Position numbers and translations under genes: made by a program. Below, piece by piece: positions 6,053 through 7,356 of a stretch of 7,356 bases of DNA (positions are counted from its first letter, which is position 1; each line of letters starts with the position of its first letter). The DNA comes from Bacillota bacterium. Lineage in GTDB: Bacteria; Bacillota; Clostridia; Peptostreptococcales; Anaerovoracaceae. Where the stretch lies: assembly GCA_017537495.1 (NCBI GenBank), contig JAFYKS010000441.1, positions 1-7,356 on the forward strand. Reading direction: 5' to 3'. The notes under the pieces were generated by a model. The model saw only the letters and a list, made by a program, of their open reading frames with translations. It was not told where the DNA came from and ran no database searches.

Positions 6053-6904
6053 TTACCCTTTCATCCACTTCTTCAGTTCCCCCAGCAAAGCCTTCGCATC
6101 GGCCACTCCCTGGTCATAAGCACGCTGTATCTTATCCGGGTCAGTTTCCGTTCTTCCAACTCCAATCGGTACAGATGGCTGAATGATAAACACCTCTCCC
6201 CGTTTCTCCAGTTCCAGAATCTCATCCATGCAGCGGTTATAGTCTTCTGCACGAGTGAGCAGTGCTTTGGCAAATTCGGGATACTTACGGTATTTCAGCT
6301 TTGTCATCAGCGCAGCTTCCGGCTTCTTACGGTAGCCTGCTTCCTTGGTGAGAATTACGACATTGCGTCCATAGCCCATCTCACGGAAAGCTTTCACTGG
6401 AACGCTGTCTGCACAGCCGCCGTCCAGGTACTTCCCACCGTTGATTTCAACTGGCCGGGAAAAGTACGGAAGTGATGCCGAAGCCCGCACCCAGTCGATG
6501 CCCTGACGAAGTTCATCAAGCTCGATATGCTCTGCTTTGCCGGTTTCCAGATTGGTCACCGTAGCATAAAACTTGGCAGTCCGCTGCTCATATGCATCGT
6601 GATCGAAAGGATCCAGCCTGTCCGGAATTTCATGATAACAGAAATCTGCTCCCACAATATCACCCGTTTTCAGCCAGCTTTTAAAGCTCATGAACCGGGG
6701 GTCCATACAGTATTTTGTCATATAACGGACGCTTCTCCCCCTCTGCTTCGAGAGATAGGAGCATCCGTGGATGACACCGGCAGAAACGCCAATGACACCG
6801 TCAAATTCAATTCCTTCATCTAGAAAGACATCCAGCACCCCAGCCGTATAAATGCCGCGGATGCCGCCGCCTTCCAACACAAGTCCGGTTTTCAGAGAAG
6901 ACAT
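6053..6904 (-). CDS. Patatin-like phospholipase family protein (YjjU/RssA-like, DUF6363-type C-terminus)
   Basis: This is a predicted cytosolic serine lipid acyl hydrolase with a Ser-Asp dyad. The oxyanion-hole loop GGGIRG is at 12-17, the nucleophile elbow GVSAG at 39-43 (Ser41), and the catalytic Asp is in DGG at 161-163. The strand-loop ASASLPYFSRPV (141-152) is typical of the bacterial patatin group. From about residue 205 the YPEFAKALLTRAEDYN and FIIQPSVPIGVGRTETD stretches resemble the DUF6363 domain found after patatin in YjjU-type proteins. Its length of 283 residues fits that group, and all catalytic elements are intact. The physiological substrate is unknown; membrane phospholipids are the family expectation. 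The ATG follows the TAA of the upstream methyltransferase with no base between. The ribosome site GAAGGTG lies within the methyltransferase codons, so the two are co-transcribed and probably translationally coupled. Confidence 0.92.
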   Translation of the reverse strand: MSSLKTGLVLEGGGIRGIYTAGVLDVFLDEGIEFDGVIGVSAGVIHGCSYLSKQRGRSVRYMTKYCMDPRFMSFKSWLKTGDIVGADFCYHEIPDRLDPFDHDAYEQRTAKFYATVTNLETGKAEHIELDELRQGIDWVRASASLPYFSRPVEINGGKYLDGGCADSVPVKAFREMGYGRNVVILTKEAGYRKKPEAALMTKLKYRKYPEFAKALLTRAEDYNRCMDEILELEKRGEVFIIQPSVPIGVGRTETDPDKIQRAYDQGVADAKALLGELKKWMKG

Positions 6905-7356
6905 TTATTTCACCTTCTGCAGCAGGCAGATACACTCCGTATGCTTGGTCATCGGGAAGTTGTCGAATGGCTTCAGGTACTTACACTTGTAGCCGTAGTA
7001 GTCCATATATTTCAGGTTTTCCACCAGTGTCTTAGGGTTGCAGGAAATGTAGACGATTTCCTTTACGCCGTAAGCGATGATTTTGTCCAGTGCTTTTGGC
7101 TGGATGCCTACGCGAGGCGGGTCAACCACAATTACGTCAGGCTTTTCGGATACGTTCTGCAGTGCTTCGAAAACGTCGCCGGCCAGGAATTTGCAGTTGG
7201 TCAGGCCGTTGCCTGCTGCATTGATACGTGCAGCATCTACAGCTTCTTCTACCAGTTCGATACCCAGAACTTCCTTTGCCTTCAGAGCCAGAATCTGAGT
7301 AATGGTACCGGTGCCGCAGTACAGGTCGAAGACAGACTTGCCGTCAAAAGATTCCA
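6905..7356 (-). CDS. rlmD: 23S rRNA (uracil-C5)-methyltransferase, RlmD/RumA family (5' part outside window)
   Basis: The last 149 residues are present, with the reading frame open to the window edge. They make up most of the SAM-dependent methyltransferase domain that adds a methyl group to C5 of a uridine in 23S rRNA. SAM motif I is DLYCGTGTI. Motif IV is VVDPPRVGI. The catalytic Cys is in YISCNPKTL (codon 7042-7040). The general-base Glu in KHTEC lies 35 residues later, the same spacing as Cys389 and Glu424 of E. coli RumA. In Firmicutes this family includes RlmCD, which modifies both U747 and U1939, so the exact target is not certain, and TrmA-type tRNA activity cannot be fully excluded. 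The N-terminal TRAM domain and iron-sulfur cysteines, if present, lie beyond the window. The stop codon abuts the patatin start. Confidence 0.93.
   Translation of the reverse strand, partial: ESFDGKSVFDLYCGTGTITQILALKAKEVLGIELVEEAVDAARINAAGNGLTNCKFLAGDVFEALQNVSEKPDVIVVDPPRVGIQPKALDKIIAYGVKEIVYISCNPKTLVENLKYMDYYGYKCKYLKPFDNFPMTKHTECICLLQKVK

Noticed and set aside
6905..7129. A short 74-codon gene starting at the Met near 7129
   Set aside because: The frame continues upstream without a stop to the window edge, and the upstream codons encode SAM motif I (DLYCGTGTI) of the methyltransferase; the Met-like start (GTG/internal) is only inside the gene.

Overview
The window looks like a chromosomal stretch from an anaerobic low-to-mid-GC Firmicute, most likely a gut Clostridia/Lachnospiraceae relative. 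This is inferred from the oxygen-sensitive class III ribonucleotide reductase (nrdD-nrdG), a DUF5688 protein (a family I associate mainly with Lachnospiraceae), TTGACT/TATAAT-type promoters, purine-rich ribosome sites and short U-tract terminators. There are seven protein genes, two of them cut by the window ends. I see no RNA gene, insertion sequence, phage gene or CRISPR array.

Left block (1-2845, all minus strand): nrdD and the 5' part of nrdG form a tightly coupled operon whose stop and start codons overlap in TAATG. Its promoter (-35 at 2816-2821, -10 at 2794-2799) is followed by a near-consensus NrdR box (2768-2783). This is the expected layout for dNTP-responsive repression. The pair makes deoxynucleotides without oxygen: NrdG uses an iron-sulfur cluster and SAM to put a glycyl radical on NrdD.

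Centre (2846-5010): a RimJ/RimL-type GNAT acetyltransferase (minus) is divergent from a membrane-anchored protein (plus). The divergent spacer of 139 bp holds nested inverted repeats. The plus-strand gene is the most unusual one here. It reads like a PepD-type (M20C) dipeptidase that has lost its metal ligands and been tethered to the membrane, so it appears to be a pseudo-peptidase. A strong bidirectional terminator (4974-5010) separates it from the convergent DUF5688 gene.

Right block (5011-7356, minus strand): the 3' half of an RlmD/RumA-type rRNA uridine methyltransferase runs with no gap into a patatin-like phospholipase with a DUF6363-like C-terminal region. A 150-bp spacer then precedes the DUF5688 gene. 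That spacer packs a 19-bp direct repeat with helically phased T-tracts, a promoter, and a 12-bp-arm dyad. The dyad can both terminate the patatin transcript and overlap the DUF5688 promoter start region, with three copies of a GGTTCA/TGAACC half-site. No function is known to me for DUF5688. The most promising under-described items are the pseudo-peptidase and the compact regulatory spacer at 5929-6049.
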